Notes: generated by a model from the letters alone, not told the origin. Counted from the stretch's first letter, positions 9,454 through 17,480 are shown. The stretch: DNA of 64,000 nt from Shimia sediminis (GCF_003990645.1 NZ_RYZK01000004.1:1-64000); one strand, 5' to 3'. A program made the numbers and translations.

Positions 9454-9485
9454 AGAAAAAGAGAGGGCGCAGTCCCCTGCACCCT
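9454..9485 (-). terminator. Rho-independent terminator after the CMD-family gene
   Basis: On the minus strand AGGGTGCAG, loop GGGA, CTGCGCCCT is followed by CTCTTTTTC. It begins about 30 bases after the stop of the 9515-9904 gene and closes the minus-strand catabolic arm before the dcw cluster. Confidence 0.8.
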
Positions 9486-9514
9486 CCTAATCAAATACGA
9501 CGATATTTTTTTGC

Positions 9515-9904
9515 CTAGAGCAGCCCGCGTTCCTCGAGAACCTTGCGCGCAACACGGAAGCATTCAAGAGATTGGGGCACCCCGCAGTAAATGCCGACAA
9601 CATGGATAATGGCGCGAATTTCCTCTTTTGAGACGCCATTGTTCAGCGCGCCTTTGCAGTGAATCTCCCATTCGTGCATCTTGCCCAACGCCCCGATCAT
9701 GGCGAGGTTCATCATCGAGCGCGTCTTGGCATCGATCACGTCATCACCCCAGCCGAAGCCCCAGCACCAGGCGGTCATCGCCTCTTGAAAGGGTCGCGTA
9801 AACTCGTCGGCGGCGGCGAGGTTCTTTTCAACGTAGTCGCCACCCAGGGTGGATTTTCGTTGCTCCAGACCCTTTAGAAACAGGTCTTCATCAAACAGGC
9901 TCAT
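9515..9904 (-). CDS. Carboxymuconolactone decarboxylase (CMD)-family protein
   Basis: A 129-residue all-helical protein matching the CMD/AhpD superfamily: TKSMMNLAMIGALG-like core (here TRSMMNLAMIGALGKMHEWE), then HCKGALNNGVSKEEIRAII and HVVGIYCGVPQSLE. It lacks a CxxC pair, so it is closer to 4-carboxymuconolactone decarboxylase-type enzymes than to AhpD peroxidases. It is the last gene of the minus-strand arm and starts 10 bases after the GST stop. Substrate unknown; the family decarboxylates lactones or acts as a thiol-free hydrolase or decarboxylase. Confidence 0.85.
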   Translation of the reverse strand: MSLFDEDLFLKGLEQRKSTLGGDYVEKNLAAADEFTRPFQEAMTAWCWGFGWGDDVIDAKTRSMMNLAMIGALGKMHEWEIHCKGALNNGVSKEEIRAIIHVVGIYCGVPQSLECFRVARKVLEERGLL

Positions 9905-9913
9905 GGGGTTTCC

Positions 9914-10600
9914 TTACTCCAGCATTTCAAGAAGAGAATGTTCAATCTGCCCCGCGCAGTAACGCCAGTCGCTTTCGGACCACTGGTCGCAAAGGGCAGC
10001 AATCGCAGGGCTTGCGGCGACGCGGTCCGCCAATCCTTCGACGGTTGGTGCGTGTTCATGCAGGCGGGCACGCAGGGGCGGCAGGCGGTCGACCATGTTT
10101 TGCCAAAGTGCCGCAAGCGTGAGATCGGCAAGCATCGGATGCGGGGCGTTGAACATGTAACCTTGTGCGGCGGTGACACCGGCTTCTACTGCCAAACGCT
10201 CGTGCAACTGCATCCAAGTGTCGAGCCGCGGCAGGAAAGCCTGCCAACCGGCGCGGTCCCACATCTGCGCGCCGTGGCCGCGGGTGATTTCGAACAGAAC
10301 GTCCGAGCCGTCACAAATCAGCCGCAGGGTCTGATCGGGGTTCGACAGCAGTTCGTGTTTGCGGCCCAGATACATCATGATCGCTGGTAACTGACTGATC
10401 CATTTATCATTTTCCAGATCATGCAGCACCGGAGGGGCAAAAAAGGCATAGGGTTTCTCGGCCACCGGCAAATCCTTGAAGGTTGCCATCTCCGCGAAAT
10501 CCGGCTCGGTCCACGTCGCGCCGACATGGGCCAGCACATAGCGGATGAAATGGCCGCGAAACGGGATGGGCCAATAGTGTAATTCGTACTGATCCGCCAT
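9914..10600 (-). CDS. Glutathione S-transferase-family protein
   Basis: A 228-residue cytosolic protein with a GST layout: thioredoxin-like N-terminal domain (YELHYWPIPFRGHFIRYVLA; PVLHDLENDKWISQLPAIMMYL, where the SQLPAI segment replaces the common ESxAI) and an all-helical C-terminal domain from about residue 95 (MFNAPHPMLADLTLAALWQ). It lies in the minus-strand arm, with 15 bases to the sulfotransferase-like gene and 9 to the CMD gene. A role in thiol chemistry of the same pathway is plausible, but the substrate cannot be read from sequence. Confidence 0.8.
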   Translation of the reverse strand: MADQYELHYWPIPFRGHFIRYVLAHVGATWTEPDFAEMATFKDLPVAEKPYAFFAPPVLHDLENDKWISQLPAIMMYLGRKHELLSNPDQTLRLICDGSDVLFEITRGHGAQMWDRAGWQAFLPRLDTWMQLHERLAVEAGVTAAQGYMFNAPHPMLADLTLAALWQNMVDRLPPLRARLHEHAPTVEGLADRVAASPAIAALCDQWSESDWRYCAGQIEHSLLEMLE

Positions 10601-10615
10601 GAATTCCCCCTTTGA

Positions 10616-11356
10616 TTACAAGGTTATGCGGTGCGCATAGAGGTGATCATAGTGCGGTTTCATGCGGCGATGCACCTGCCGGACACGATCCGGGGTGTTG
10701 TCGAGGTCTACGTATTTCCGTTTCTGCGGTTTGAGGCCGGTGGATTGCGCCAGATTGGCGTGAAAGGACCCACCGTCCCACCAGCTATGGGCCGAGGGAT
10801 CGCCGCCGGGCTCCCAGCTAAGCGCCTGTGGGATAAAGGGAATTCCGACCGCGTCGCAGAACGCTTGCGTCATGTCATGGGGGTTTTCCAGCAGATCACC
10901 GCTGTCGATCACCGGGGGTGGTGTGCCGTTGAGCGCCCAGAGAAGGTCGAACAGGGCGCGTTGTTCCGGAAAGCCGACCTCGCCTTCGTGAAAGTCCGGC
11001 CACTTGGCAAACATGGACGTGATTGTCAGCGCCGGGTCGCGGATCAGGAAGGCATGGGTGAAGTTCGACAGGAACTCAGGCGTCCACATGTGATTGATAT
11101 AATGAGGAAAATCCTTGATGAAGACCGGCCCGCTCTGGGCGCGGGCCTGAATATCCACCCACACGGAGTCGAGCGTCAGGCCGGGCGTTGTGACCTCTCC
11201 GGGCGCGTAACGATGCCACATCGGGTCCTCGCCCTGATACCAGGCTTCGCCAAAAGGTTCGTGCAGGCAATCGAGGTCGCCGCGTTGGCGCATCATCCAC
11301 TCAAAGGCGGTCGAGGTGGAGCGGGGGACGGCCCAGAGGGCGACAATCTTATGCAT
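10616..11356 (-). CDS. Sulfotransferase-family protein
   Basis: A 246-residue protein starting MHKIVALWAVPRSTSTAFEW. The PRSTSTAFEWM segment is the phosphosulfate-binding loop of PAPS-dependent sulfotransferases, and AFLIRDPALTITSMF near residue 120 is the 3'-phosphate-binding RDPxxxxxS motif. An upstream ATG at 11398 exists, but the family begins at the ATG at 11356. The gene overlaps the end of the upstream AMDase-like gene by eight bases, implying coupling. Related roseobacter proteins are annotated only as sulfotransferase-like; the acceptor is unknown. Confidence 0.8.
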   Translation of the reverse strand: MHKIVALWAVPRSTSTAFEWMMRQRGDLDCLHEPFGEAWYQGEDPMWHRYAPGEVTTPGLTLDSVWVDIQARAQSGPVFIKDFPHYINHMWTPEFLSNFTHAFLIRDPALTITSMFAKWPDFHEGEVGFPEQRALFDLLWALNGTPPPVIDSGDLLENPHDMTQAFCDAVGIPFIPQALSWEPGGDPSAHSWWDGGSFHANLAQSTGLKPQKRKYVDLDNTPDRVRQVHRRMKPHYDHLYAHRITL

Positions 11357-12173
11357 TGAGGCTCTCCAACAACTGGCCTTGCGGGGTGGTGGGGCCAAGG
11401 CCCAAGCTCTTGAAAATACGCCAATAAAGCGCGGTGTCGTGGCCGATGACCGGTTTTCCCAGCGCGGCCTCGAGCTCGCGGGTCAGATGCACGGGGCGTT
11501 GCGGTTGCCCGCCGGGACCTGAGCGGAAATTGCACATGCCGTTGATCAGGTAGGCGTCGGCATTCGGGGCTTGCTCGGCGACGTAAGTGAATGATTTCAT
11601 TGCAAGATCACCGTCGAACACCCAACGATAGCTGTTCACTTCGTCCTGTGATTTGAACCATCCCTGGTCGTGAAAATTGCCCGCCCAAAGCACGTCGAAC
11701 CCGGCCTCTTTCAGGAAACCAACCGTGCCCTGCCACCATGCGGGCCAGTGGTAGGCGGCGTTCAGCGCCACCTTTTCCACGCCCATTTCGCGCAAGGATT
11801 CCACCATGGCGTACCCGGCCATATGGAACCTAACCCCATGTTTTTCCGACAGTTTTTCGCAGTGCTCGCGGATGCCTTCGACGCCGAGACCACTGGCATG
11901 CACCCAGTTCGACCCCACCTGCCCGGCCACGTCGACACCGTTGCGGGACATGCAGTGCACAAAGTCGTCCAACATGCCAAAGTTCTGTTTTCGTTGATCT
12001 AATCCGTGCTTGTAGTCGGGTGCATGCAACATCCAGCCATGCACGCCAACGCTTTCGGGGGCCATGCGCAGGAAGTCCGAAGGCGCGGCATCATAGTCAA
12101 ACGGCGGGCAGGTAAAGCCCACCTGATGCGGGAACAACTTGTGTTCGGGGCGCCATTCACTTGGCATTAACAT
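11349..12173 (-). CDS. Arylmalonate decarboxylase / maleate isomerase-like enzyme (Asp/Glu racemase fold)
   Basis: A 274-residue protein of the AMDase / maleate cis-trans isomerase / Asp-Glu racemase superfamily: HQVGFTCPPFDYDAAPSDFL at the start, then QVGSNWVHASGLG near residue 86, and GMCNFRSG with Cys214. Racemases and maleate isomerase use two cysteines; here the first position is Gly/Ser (87-88) and only Cys214 remains, the arrangement seen in arylmalonate decarboxylase. That favours decarboxylation or one-base chemistry on a malonate- or maleate-like acid. It is encoded just after the second copy of the 60-bp repeat and heads the sulfotransferase-GST-CMD run. Confidence 0.65.
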   Translation of the reverse strand: MLMPSEWRPEHKLFPHQVGFTCPPFDYDAAPSDFLRMAPESVGVHGWMLHAPDYKHGLDQRKQNFGMLDDFVHCMSRNGVDVAGQVGSNWVHASGLGVEGIREHCEKLSEKHGVRFHMAGYAMVESLREMGVEKVALNAAYHWPAWWQGTVGFLKEAGFDVLWAGNFHDQGWFKSQDEVNSYRWVFDGDLAMKSFTYVAEQAPNADAYLINGMCNFRSGPGGQPQRPVHLTRELEAALGKPVIGHDTALYWRIFKSLGLGPTTPQGQLLESLNA

Positions 12174-12200
12174 TTGCGCGTTTCCTGTCCCAAAGGGTCA

Positions 12201-12260
12201 AAATGACCAAGTTGTACAACATTTTTGAGGGGGTTTCTCCAAGTTGTACAACTTGGAGAG
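12201..12260 (-). repeat. 60-bp repeat element, copy 2 (perfect 24-bp palindrome)
   Basis: It contains a perfect 24-base palindrome at 12236-12259 with core CCAAGTTGTACAACTTGG, and a second TTGTACAA site at 12212. Its reverse complement aligns ungapped to 1157-1216. It lies between the stop of the membrane-protein gene and the start of the AMDase-like gene (27 bases from that ATG), where it could act as an operator for the distal arm. TTGTACAA-type dyads resemble sites of GntR-type regulators, but the regulator is unknown. Confidence 0.65.
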
Positions 12261-12270
12261 TCCCGTTTTC

Positions 12271-12822
12271 TTAAGCCGGTATTAAGGATTTCGAATAGAT
12301 TTCCGTCAGGATGAGCGCCCAGGCTCCGGCGACCAGAAGCGGAAAGACCAGTCCGGCAAACTTGCCCATGCCATAGGGGGCATTTCGGTACGGCCCCGGT
12401 ACCGGTGTGGCCCCGACAATGGGTGGCCAATCGTCCGGGTTGAAATGTTCGCGGAACGTGGCGTTGGTTTTCGGCAGGTTTTTCCATCGCTCTGTTGTGC
12501 GGTCGATCGCGCGAAAGGCCGCCAGTATGCTCATGAAGGTCGCCAGTGACGACGCGATCCCGACGCCGCCGATGATGAGAAACACATGCCCGAGTTCGCT
12601 CTGGCTGAAGTCGATGTCGTAGAGCGCCACCCGGGGCACCGGCAATTTGATCTTGATCGCCTCTCCCAACAGGATGGCAAAGGCCGTGAAGAGCAGAGCC
12701 TGCAGGGTGACGAACCAGATGGTCCGTTGATGCACGAGGTTGTCTTCGTGCGTCACCTTTTCGCGATAGGCCCGATACATCTCGATACAAAGTTCGCGGT
12801 CGCACATCTTTACTGTGGTCAT
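12271..12822 (-). CDS. Conserved membrane protein, unknown function
   Basis: A 183-residue protein with three or four hydrophobic segments (about residues 36-58, 80-108 and 153-176) and a soluble loop between the second and last (WKNLPKTNATFREHFNPDDW). The N-terminal cytoplasmic stretch is amphipathic (EMYRAYREKVTHEDNLVHQR). No catalytic motif is visible. It lies between the Rieske gene (50 bases upstream) and the repeat element, and may be co-transcribed with the catabolic arm. It could be a small channel or an accessory membrane subunit; I do not recognise the family. Confidence 0.7.
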   Translation of the reverse strand: MTTVKMCDRELCIEMYRAYREKVTHEDNLVHQRTIWFVTLQALLFTAFAILLGEAIKIKLPVPRVALYDIDFSQSELGHVFLIIGGVGIASSLATFMSILAAFRAIDRTTERWKNLPKTNATFREHFNPDDWPPIVGATPVPGPYRNAPYGMGKFAGLVFPLLVAGAWALILTEIYSKSLIPA

Positions 12823-12872
12823 AAAAAACTCCTGAACAAAACCAATGCGACCAGCGAACAGTATTCATGGCG

Positions 12873-13961
12873 TCAGTCAACCGCTTCGCGCATCCATTGC
12901 TGGAGGGTCTTGATTGAATGCTCGGAGCTGACGCCACAGTTGGGATCGACCACCAGCGGCCCCGGTTTGTAGCCTTTGGATTTCAGCCCGCGCTGAACAC
13001 TTTCGACGAGGCGGATGTCCTCGGCGACGGTGGTTTCGCGATCCTGCACGGCGAGACCGCGGATCACCGGGTCTTCGGCACCATCCACCGTGAACCAGCC
13101 GCGCCAGACGGTGCAGGTGTCGTGGCTGTCGGCGCGCCAGTGGTAGGTGTTGAGCACATTGCCCGGATAGCATTGAAACGAGAACATCGGCCACAGGAAC
13201 CAGCTTTGATAATCGCCCGCATGGGGCACGCTGAGATCGATGGGATAGGTCATCTTTTCGGGCGGCTGGCATTCGGTGACATGGCGCAGCACGTAGCCGC
13301 CGCCTGCGTCGGGCTGGATGTCATAGGTCTCGGGTTTGATGACGCCTTCGGCAAAGGTCGCGTGGTTCATCGGGCAGTGGTAGCATTCAGAGTAGTTTTC
13401 GACCGAGACCTTCCAGTTGCATTTCTCGGGGCATTCGACCCATTCGAGCGGCGCCAGATCACGGATGTGTGGCACGTAGTCGGCAATCTCTGCGCGCACG
13501 CCGGGGTACCAGTCGTCCATGGGTGCGGCGTCGTCGTCGAGATTGACAAAGAGGAAGCCGTGAAAATCCTCGCTTCGCACTTCGGTCAGGCAAATCTCTG
13601 AGGTGTCGAACCCCGGAACCGATTTGATGTTCGGCCCGGCGCGCAGGCCGCCGGTCAGCTCATAGGTCCAGGCGTGATAGGGGCAGACCACTACGCGGGT
13701 GTTGCCCGCGCCGGTCACCATTTCATGCGCGCGGTGCTGGCAGACATTGTAAAAGACGCGCACAACTTTGTCCCGGCCGCGGATAGCAAAGAGGCTTTGG
13801 TCGGCAATGGTAAAGGCCTGATAGTCGCCAACATTGGGGATTTGCGACAGGTGCAGGGCATATTGCCAACTGCGCGAAAGCAGCCCTCGCATCTCGTTTT
13901 CATAGATCGCGGGGTCGGTGTAGTAACGGGCGTCCAGTGAATGGGTCAAAGGTGCATTCAT
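12873..13961 (-). CDS. Rieske-type oxygenase, quaternary-amine type
   Basis: A 362-residue Rieske non-haem iron oxygenase alpha subunit. The [2Fe-2S] ligands are C74xH76 and C93xxH96 (CQHRAH, CPYHAW). The mononuclear iron site is H195, H200 and probably D315. The bridging residue between the centres is Glu192 (NYSECYHCPMNH), where ring-hydroxylating dioxygenases have Asp. Glu at this place is known for quaternary-amine enzymes such as carnitine oxygenase CntA and related betaine demethylases. So N-demethylation of a betaine is the best guess. Its ATG overlaps the RpiR stop by four bases. No ferredoxin reductase partner is encoded in the window. Confidence 0.85.
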   Translation of the reverse strand: MNAPLTHSLDARYYTDPAIYENEMRGLLSRSWQYALHLSQIPNVGDYQAFTIADQSLFAIRGRDKVVRVFYNVCQHRAHEMVTGAGNTRVVVCPYHAWTYELTGGLRAGPNIKSVPGFDTSEICLTEVRSEDFHGFLFVNLDDDAAPMDDWYPGVRAEIADYVPHIRDLAPLEWVECPEKCNWKVSVENYSECYHCPMNHATFAEGVIKPETYDIQPDAGGGYVLRHVTECQPPEKMTYPIDLSVPHAGDYQSWFLWPMFSFQCYPGNVLNTYHWRADSHDTCTVWRGWFTVDGAEDPVIRGLAVQDRETTVAEDIRLVESVQRGLKSKGYKPGPLVVDPNCGVSSEHSIKTLQQWMREAVD

Positions 13962-14845
13962 GACGGTTCCTCATGGTAAATGCCGAGCTGATGGCGGCGC
14001 TGGTGGAACTTTTCGACACGGGTCACGATCTCGGGTGAGGCCGTGGCAATGACGAAGCTAAGAAGCGTTTCCAGTAGTGCGATGGTCGAGACCGACGAGG
14101 GAAAGAATTGTGGCGTGTCCGCAGCCACCACAAATCCGAAATCCGCCGCCCGGATGATGGGCGAAGCCAGGGAGTCCGAGATGCCGACCACGCGCATCCC
14201 CTGTTCTTTTGCGACCTGGACCGCCGAAACCACCTCTTGTCGATAGGGGGCGCAGGTGATGGCGATCAGCACGTCACGTTCGTCCGCCCAGGCGATGTCG
14301 TCGATGGGCGTTGAGCCAGCGCGCGGGATCGCGTGGAACTGCACCATGCCGGTCGAGGCGAGATAGGTGAAATTGCGGGCGTTGGAGTTATTGACCCCGA
14401 CCCCCAACGTAAAGACCCGGCGCGCGCCCCAGATGGCCTCGGCGGCGGTGCGCAGGTCTTCTTCGGAGATACCGGCGAATGTTTCCTCGATATTGCGCAA
14501 GGCTGACGTGACCATATCGGCGTAAAGCCCGCCCAGCGCACCCTGGGCGCGAATGTCCTGCAACCAGCGGGCGCGGTCGGGAAACGAGGCCTGCCCGCGC
14601 CGGATCGCTTCGCGGAACGGTTCGCGGAAATCGTCGTAGCCTTCGAATCCCACTTGCCGCGCCATGCGCACCACGGTGTTGGGTTTGACCTGCGCGGCCT
14701 CGGCAATCTCGCGCACGGTCGAGACCCCCACATCCCGAGGGTTTTCAAGCACATAGCGCGCGGCCTTTTGCGCCTCGGGGGTGAGGTCTTCGTATTCGTC
14801 TGACAGGCGGGTCAGGACGGTATTTGATACATTTGTGTCATTCAT
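13958..14845 (-). CDS. RpiR-family transcriptional regulator (HTH + SIS)
   Basis: A 295-residue regulator: an N-terminal HTH_6 domain (residues 1-80; VREIAEAAQVKPNTVVRMAR) and a SIS sugar-isomerase-type ligand domain (about 120-270; VFTLGVGVNNSNARNFTYL, VLIAITCAPYRQEVVSAVQ). RpiR proteins usually bind phospho-sugars, but many roseobacter members control catabolic islands. It is divergent from the DMGDH-like gene (71 bases between starts) and coupled to the Rieske gene, so it is the obvious local regulator of both arms. Confidence 0.9.
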   Translation of the reverse strand: MNDTNVSNTVLTRLSDEYEDLTPEAQKAARYVLENPRDVGVSTVREIAEAAQVKPNTVVRMARQVGFEGYDDFREPFREAIRRGQASFPDRARWLQDIRAQGALGGLYADMVTSALRNIEETFAGISEEDLRTAAEAIWGARRVFTLGVGVNNSNARNFTYLASTGMVQFHAIPRAGSTPIDDIAWADERDVLIAITCAPYRQEVVSAVQVAKEQGMRVVGISDSLASPIIRAADFGFVVAADTPQFFPSSVSTIALLETLLSFVIATASPEIVTRVEKFHQRRHQLGIYHEEPS

Positions 14846-14865
14846 GATTGACGATGGTACAAATG
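14826..14865. promoter_or_regulatory. Candidate operator between the divergent arms
   Basis: The half sites GATACATTTGT (14826-14836) and GGTACAAATGAT (about 14856) form an inverted repeat ATTTGT...ACAAAT spanning the rpiR-like start and the divergent promoter region. Only the position and symmetry support it; no regulator-specific consensus was recognised. Confidence 0.3.
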
Positions 14866-14916
14866 ATTGCTTAGCCTGTCGAGAAGAAATGCGACTCGAT
14901 TAACAGGAACTTTGAG

Positions 14917-17385
14917 ATGTCGAAAAAAGACCTGCCCGCCACCGCGCGCGTTGTCATTGTTGGCGGCGGTGTGATGGGCTGCGGCCTTGCCTATCATCTG
15001 GCCCACGAGGGTTGGGGCGAGGACACTGTGCTGTTGGAAAAGGCCGAGCTGACCAGCGGCTCCACATGGCATGCGGCGGGGCAGATCACCCATTCCACCA
15101 GCTCTTATGGCCTGGGCAAGATGGTGGATTACAACATCGGCCTTTATTCCGGCGCGCTGGAGGCTGAGACCGGGCAAGCCGTGACATGGCATGGCTGCGG
15201 ATCGTTCCGGCTGGCCTATACGAACGATGAGATGGACTGGCTGCGGCACACTCTGTCCGTGGGACGTGCGCTGGGGTTCAACATCGAACTGGTGGGGCCG
15301 GAGTTCATTGCTGAAAAGCACCCCTTTTACAATCTCGAGGGCGTGTTGGGCGCGCTCTACACGCCGGATGATGGCCACGTGGACCCGTCGAATGTGACCA
15401 TGGCGATGGCCACGGGCGCGCGTCAGAAAGGTGTGCGGATATTCCGCCATTGCCGCGCCACCAACATCACGCAGAACGATGCGGGCAAATGGGTGGTTGA
15501 GACCGAAAAGGGCACGATTGTTGCCGAACATGTGGTCAACGCGGGCGGCACCTATGCCCGGCAGATGGGCGAATGGTCGGACCTGCAACTGCCGATGACC
15601 TCGATGACGCACCATTACTTTGTCACCGAAGAGGTGCCAGAGTTTCAGGACCTTGACCGCGAGTTGCCGGTGATCCGCGATGACAAACAGGTTTCGGGCT
15701 ATATCCGGATGGAGCAGAAAAAGGGCCTGATCGGGATTTACGAGAAAGAGAATTCGAACTCGGTCTGGCATGACGCATGTCCGTGGGACTATGAAAACTG
15801 GCTGTTCGAGGCGGATTATGACCGGGTGATGCCCTGGCTGGAAAACGCGCTGGAGCGGATGCCGATCTTTGCCGACCTGGGGATCACGCGCGAGGTGCAT
15901 GGCGCGATCTCGCACCCCCCCGATGGCAACCCGATGGTGGGGCCTGCGCCGGGCGTGCAGAATTACTGGTGCTGCTGCGGCACGCAGATCGGCATTGGCT
16001 GGGGGCCGGGGCTGACCCGCGAGCTGGCGAAATGGATGGTACATGGGGCCGCCGACATCAACATGCGGGACTATGATCCGCGCCGCTTTGGCGCTTATGC
16101 CAAAAAGGACTGGCAGGTCATCAAGGCGCATGAGGATTACAAGCTGCGCCACGAGATCCCGTTTCCGCATTTCAACCGGCTGGAGGGGCGACCGATCAAG
16201 CCGTCGCCTTTGTATGAGCTGCTGAAGGAAAAGGGCGCGGTTTATGAGGAGGTATTCGGCCACGAACGCCCGCGCTGGTTTGCCCGCGATGGCGTGGCGC
16301 AACAGGATCACTATTCGTTCCGCCGTAATGCGGTCTTTGACATGGTGGCTGCCGAATGCCGCGCGGTGCGCGAGCGGGTTGGCATCATGGATGTGACCGC
16401 CTTTACCAAGGTGCTGGTTGAAGGCCCCGAGGCTTATGCGCTGCTCGACCGGCTCACGGCCAACCGCATGCCGCAAAAGGATGGCTCGATCACGCTGACG
16501 CATATGCTGAACCGGCGGGGGCGGGTCGAGCTGGAGACCACCATCGTGCGGATGGCCGAGGATCGCTATTACCTCGTCTGTGCGGCCTTCTTTGAACAGC
16601 GGTTGGTGGATCACCTGAGCCACAACCTCAATGGCGCAGACGCCACCATCACCACCCTCTCCGAGGATTGGTCGGCGTTGTCGCTGAACGGTCCCCGCGC
16701 GCGGGATGTGCTGGCGCAGTGCACCGATGCGGACCTGACGAATGCCGGGTTCCGCTGGCTGTCGGCGCAGGAAATCACCGTGGCGGGGTATAAACTCTGG
16801 GCGTTCCGCATGTCTTATGCCGGGGAACTCGGCTGGGAGCTGCACATGCCGGATGCGGCCTGCGTGGACGTCTACAATGCCCTCTGGGCGGCAGGCGAGG
16901 CGCATGGCATCGAGAACTACGGCTCTTTCGCGATGAACAGCCTGCGCATGGAAAAGGCCTTTCCGGGGGCCGGCGAACTCACCAACGAAGTCACCCTGCC
17001 CGAAGCCAATGTGATGCGGTTTGTCAAACTCGAAAAAGACTACCTCGGGGCCCAAGCCACCCGCGCCAGCGCCGAAAACCCGGAACGCCCATGGGTCTGC
17101 GCCTATCTGGAAATCGACCCGGATGGGGTCGAAGACGGCCACGGCGGCGAGGCCGTGATGCTGGACGGAAAAGTCGTCGGTTCGACAGCTTCTGTCGCCT
17201 ACGGGCATTCCGTCGGCAAAATTCTCGCCTTTGCTTACCTCAAGCCCCATGCCGCAATTCCCGGCACTGAGGTCACGGTAATCATCGCCGGAGACCCGCG
17301 TTCGGGCCGCATTCTTGCTGAGGCCGCCTATGACCCCAAATCCCTACGCCCAAGAACAGACGCGGTGATGGAGGCGGCAGAGTAA
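14917..17385 (+). CDS. Dimethylglycine dehydrogenase-like FAD/folate protein
   Basis: An 822-residue fusion: an FAD-dependent DAO domain (dinucleotide fold RVVIVGGGVMGCGLAYHL at residues 11-28), the FAO_M middle domain, then GcvT folate-binding and GcvT C-terminal domains (about 440-815). GSTWHAAG places His52 where dimethylglycine and sarcosine dehydrogenases attach FAD covalently. The family oxidatively removes an N-methyl group and passes it to tetrahydrofolate. The start has GGAA ten bases upstream. It is the first gene of the plus-strand arm, opposite the quaternary-amine Rieske gene, which fits stepwise betaine demethylation. The exact substrate (dimethylglycine, N-methylproline or another) is open. 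Confidence 0.88.
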   Translation: MSKKDLPATARVVIVGGGVMGCGLAYHLAHEGWGEDTVLLEKAELTSGSTWHAAGQITHSTSSYGLGKMVDYNIGLYSGALEAETGQAVTWHGCGSFRLAYTNDEMDWLRHTLSVGRALGFNIELVGPEFIAEKHPFYNLEGVLGALYTPDDGHVDPSNVTMAMATGARQKGVRIFRHCRATNITQNDAGKWVVETEKGTIVAEHVVNAGGTYARQMGEWSDLQLPMTSMTHHYFVTEEVPEFQDLDRELPVIRDDKQVSGYIRMEQKKGLIGIYEKENSNSVWHDACPWDYENWLFEADYDRVMPWLENALERMPIFADLGITREVHGAISHPPDGNPMVGPAPGVQNYWCCCGTQIGIGWGPGLTRELAKWMVHGAADINMRDYDPRRFGAYAKKDWQVIKAHEDYKLRHEIPFPHFNRLEGRPIKPSPLYELLKEKGAVYEEVFGHERPRWFARDGVAQQDHYSFRRNAVFDMVAAECRAVRERVGIMDVTAFTKVLVEGPEAYALLDRLTANRMPQKDGSITLTHMLNRRGRVELETTIVRMAEDRYYLVCAAFFEQRLVDHLSHNLNGADATITTLSEDWSALSLNGPRARDVLAQCTDADLTNAGFRWLSAQEITVAGYKLWAFRMSYAGELGWELHMPDAACVDVYNALWAAGEAHGIENYGSFAMNSLRMEKAFPGAGELTNEVTLPEANVMRFVKLEKDYLGAQATRASAENPERPWVCAYLEIDPDGVEDGHGGEAVMLDGKVVGSTASVAYGHSVGKILAFAYLKPHAAIPGTEVTVIIAGDPRSGRILAEAAYDPKSLRPRTDAVMEAAE

Positions 17386-17391
17386 ACCCGG

Positions 17392-17480
17392 CTTCTTTTG
17401 GCCAAAAATATCCCGGGGGAGTCGTCGCTTTTTGCCTGCAAAAAACGACGGCGGGGGCAGCGCCCCCTCCCCGGCCCGCA
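17392..17480 (+). repeat. CCAAAAATA-type intergenic repeat, long form
   Basis: It begins CTTCTTTTGGCCAAAAATAT followed by a G-run, like the copy at 22252. It continues with two hairpins: GTCGTCG/CGACGGC around a T/A tract, and GGGGGCAGCGCCCCCT. It lies between the DMGDH-like gene and the alcohol dehydrogenase gene and ends just before the latter's ribosome site. Probably a chromosome-wide repeat that could act as an mRNA processing or stability element inside the operon. Confidence 0.65.

Larger units (their letters stand above)
8849..9514. other. Non-coding stretch upstream of mraZ
   Basis: These 666 bases hold no convincing gene. From the mraZ side outward they contain the mraZ ribosome site, a long two-part hairpin (8891-8962), TGGGA repeats (9127-9161) with a sense-strand pair at 9299-9313, an AT-rich tract and the terminator of the gene at 9515. 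Short frames here (for example 9216-9563 minus) have no family resemblance and run through the terminator. I looked for RNase P and tRNA signatures and saw none. Confidence 0.7.

Noticed and set aside
8849-9514. Searched for RNase P RNA or another structured RNA gene upstream of mraZ
   Set aside because: No GAGGAAAGTCC-type or other universal RNase P segments on either strand; only the leader hairpin is supported.
9216-9563. 115-residue minus-strand frame next to the CMD gene
   Set aside because: It overlaps the CMD gene's end and runs through its terminator; composition is unlike a gene and no family is visible.
12167-12937. 256-residue minus-strand frame over the membrane-protein gene
   Set aside because: It reads through the repeat element and a different frame of the clear membrane protein at 12271-12822; sequence is Arg/Ser/Pro-rich without family marks.
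14842-17250. 802-residue open frame on the minus strand opposite the DMGDH-like gene
   Set aside because: Full antisense shadow of a high-GC gene; its translation is His/Arg/Pro-rich low-family sequence, while the plus strand has clear FAD, covalent-His and GcvT motifs.
14917-17385. Possible DMSP demethylase DmdA because of its GcvT domains and DddQ neighbours
   Set aside because: It carries a full FAD DAO domain with the covalent-FAD His and is more than twice the length of DmdA; it belongs to the DMGDH/sarcosine dehydrogenase group.
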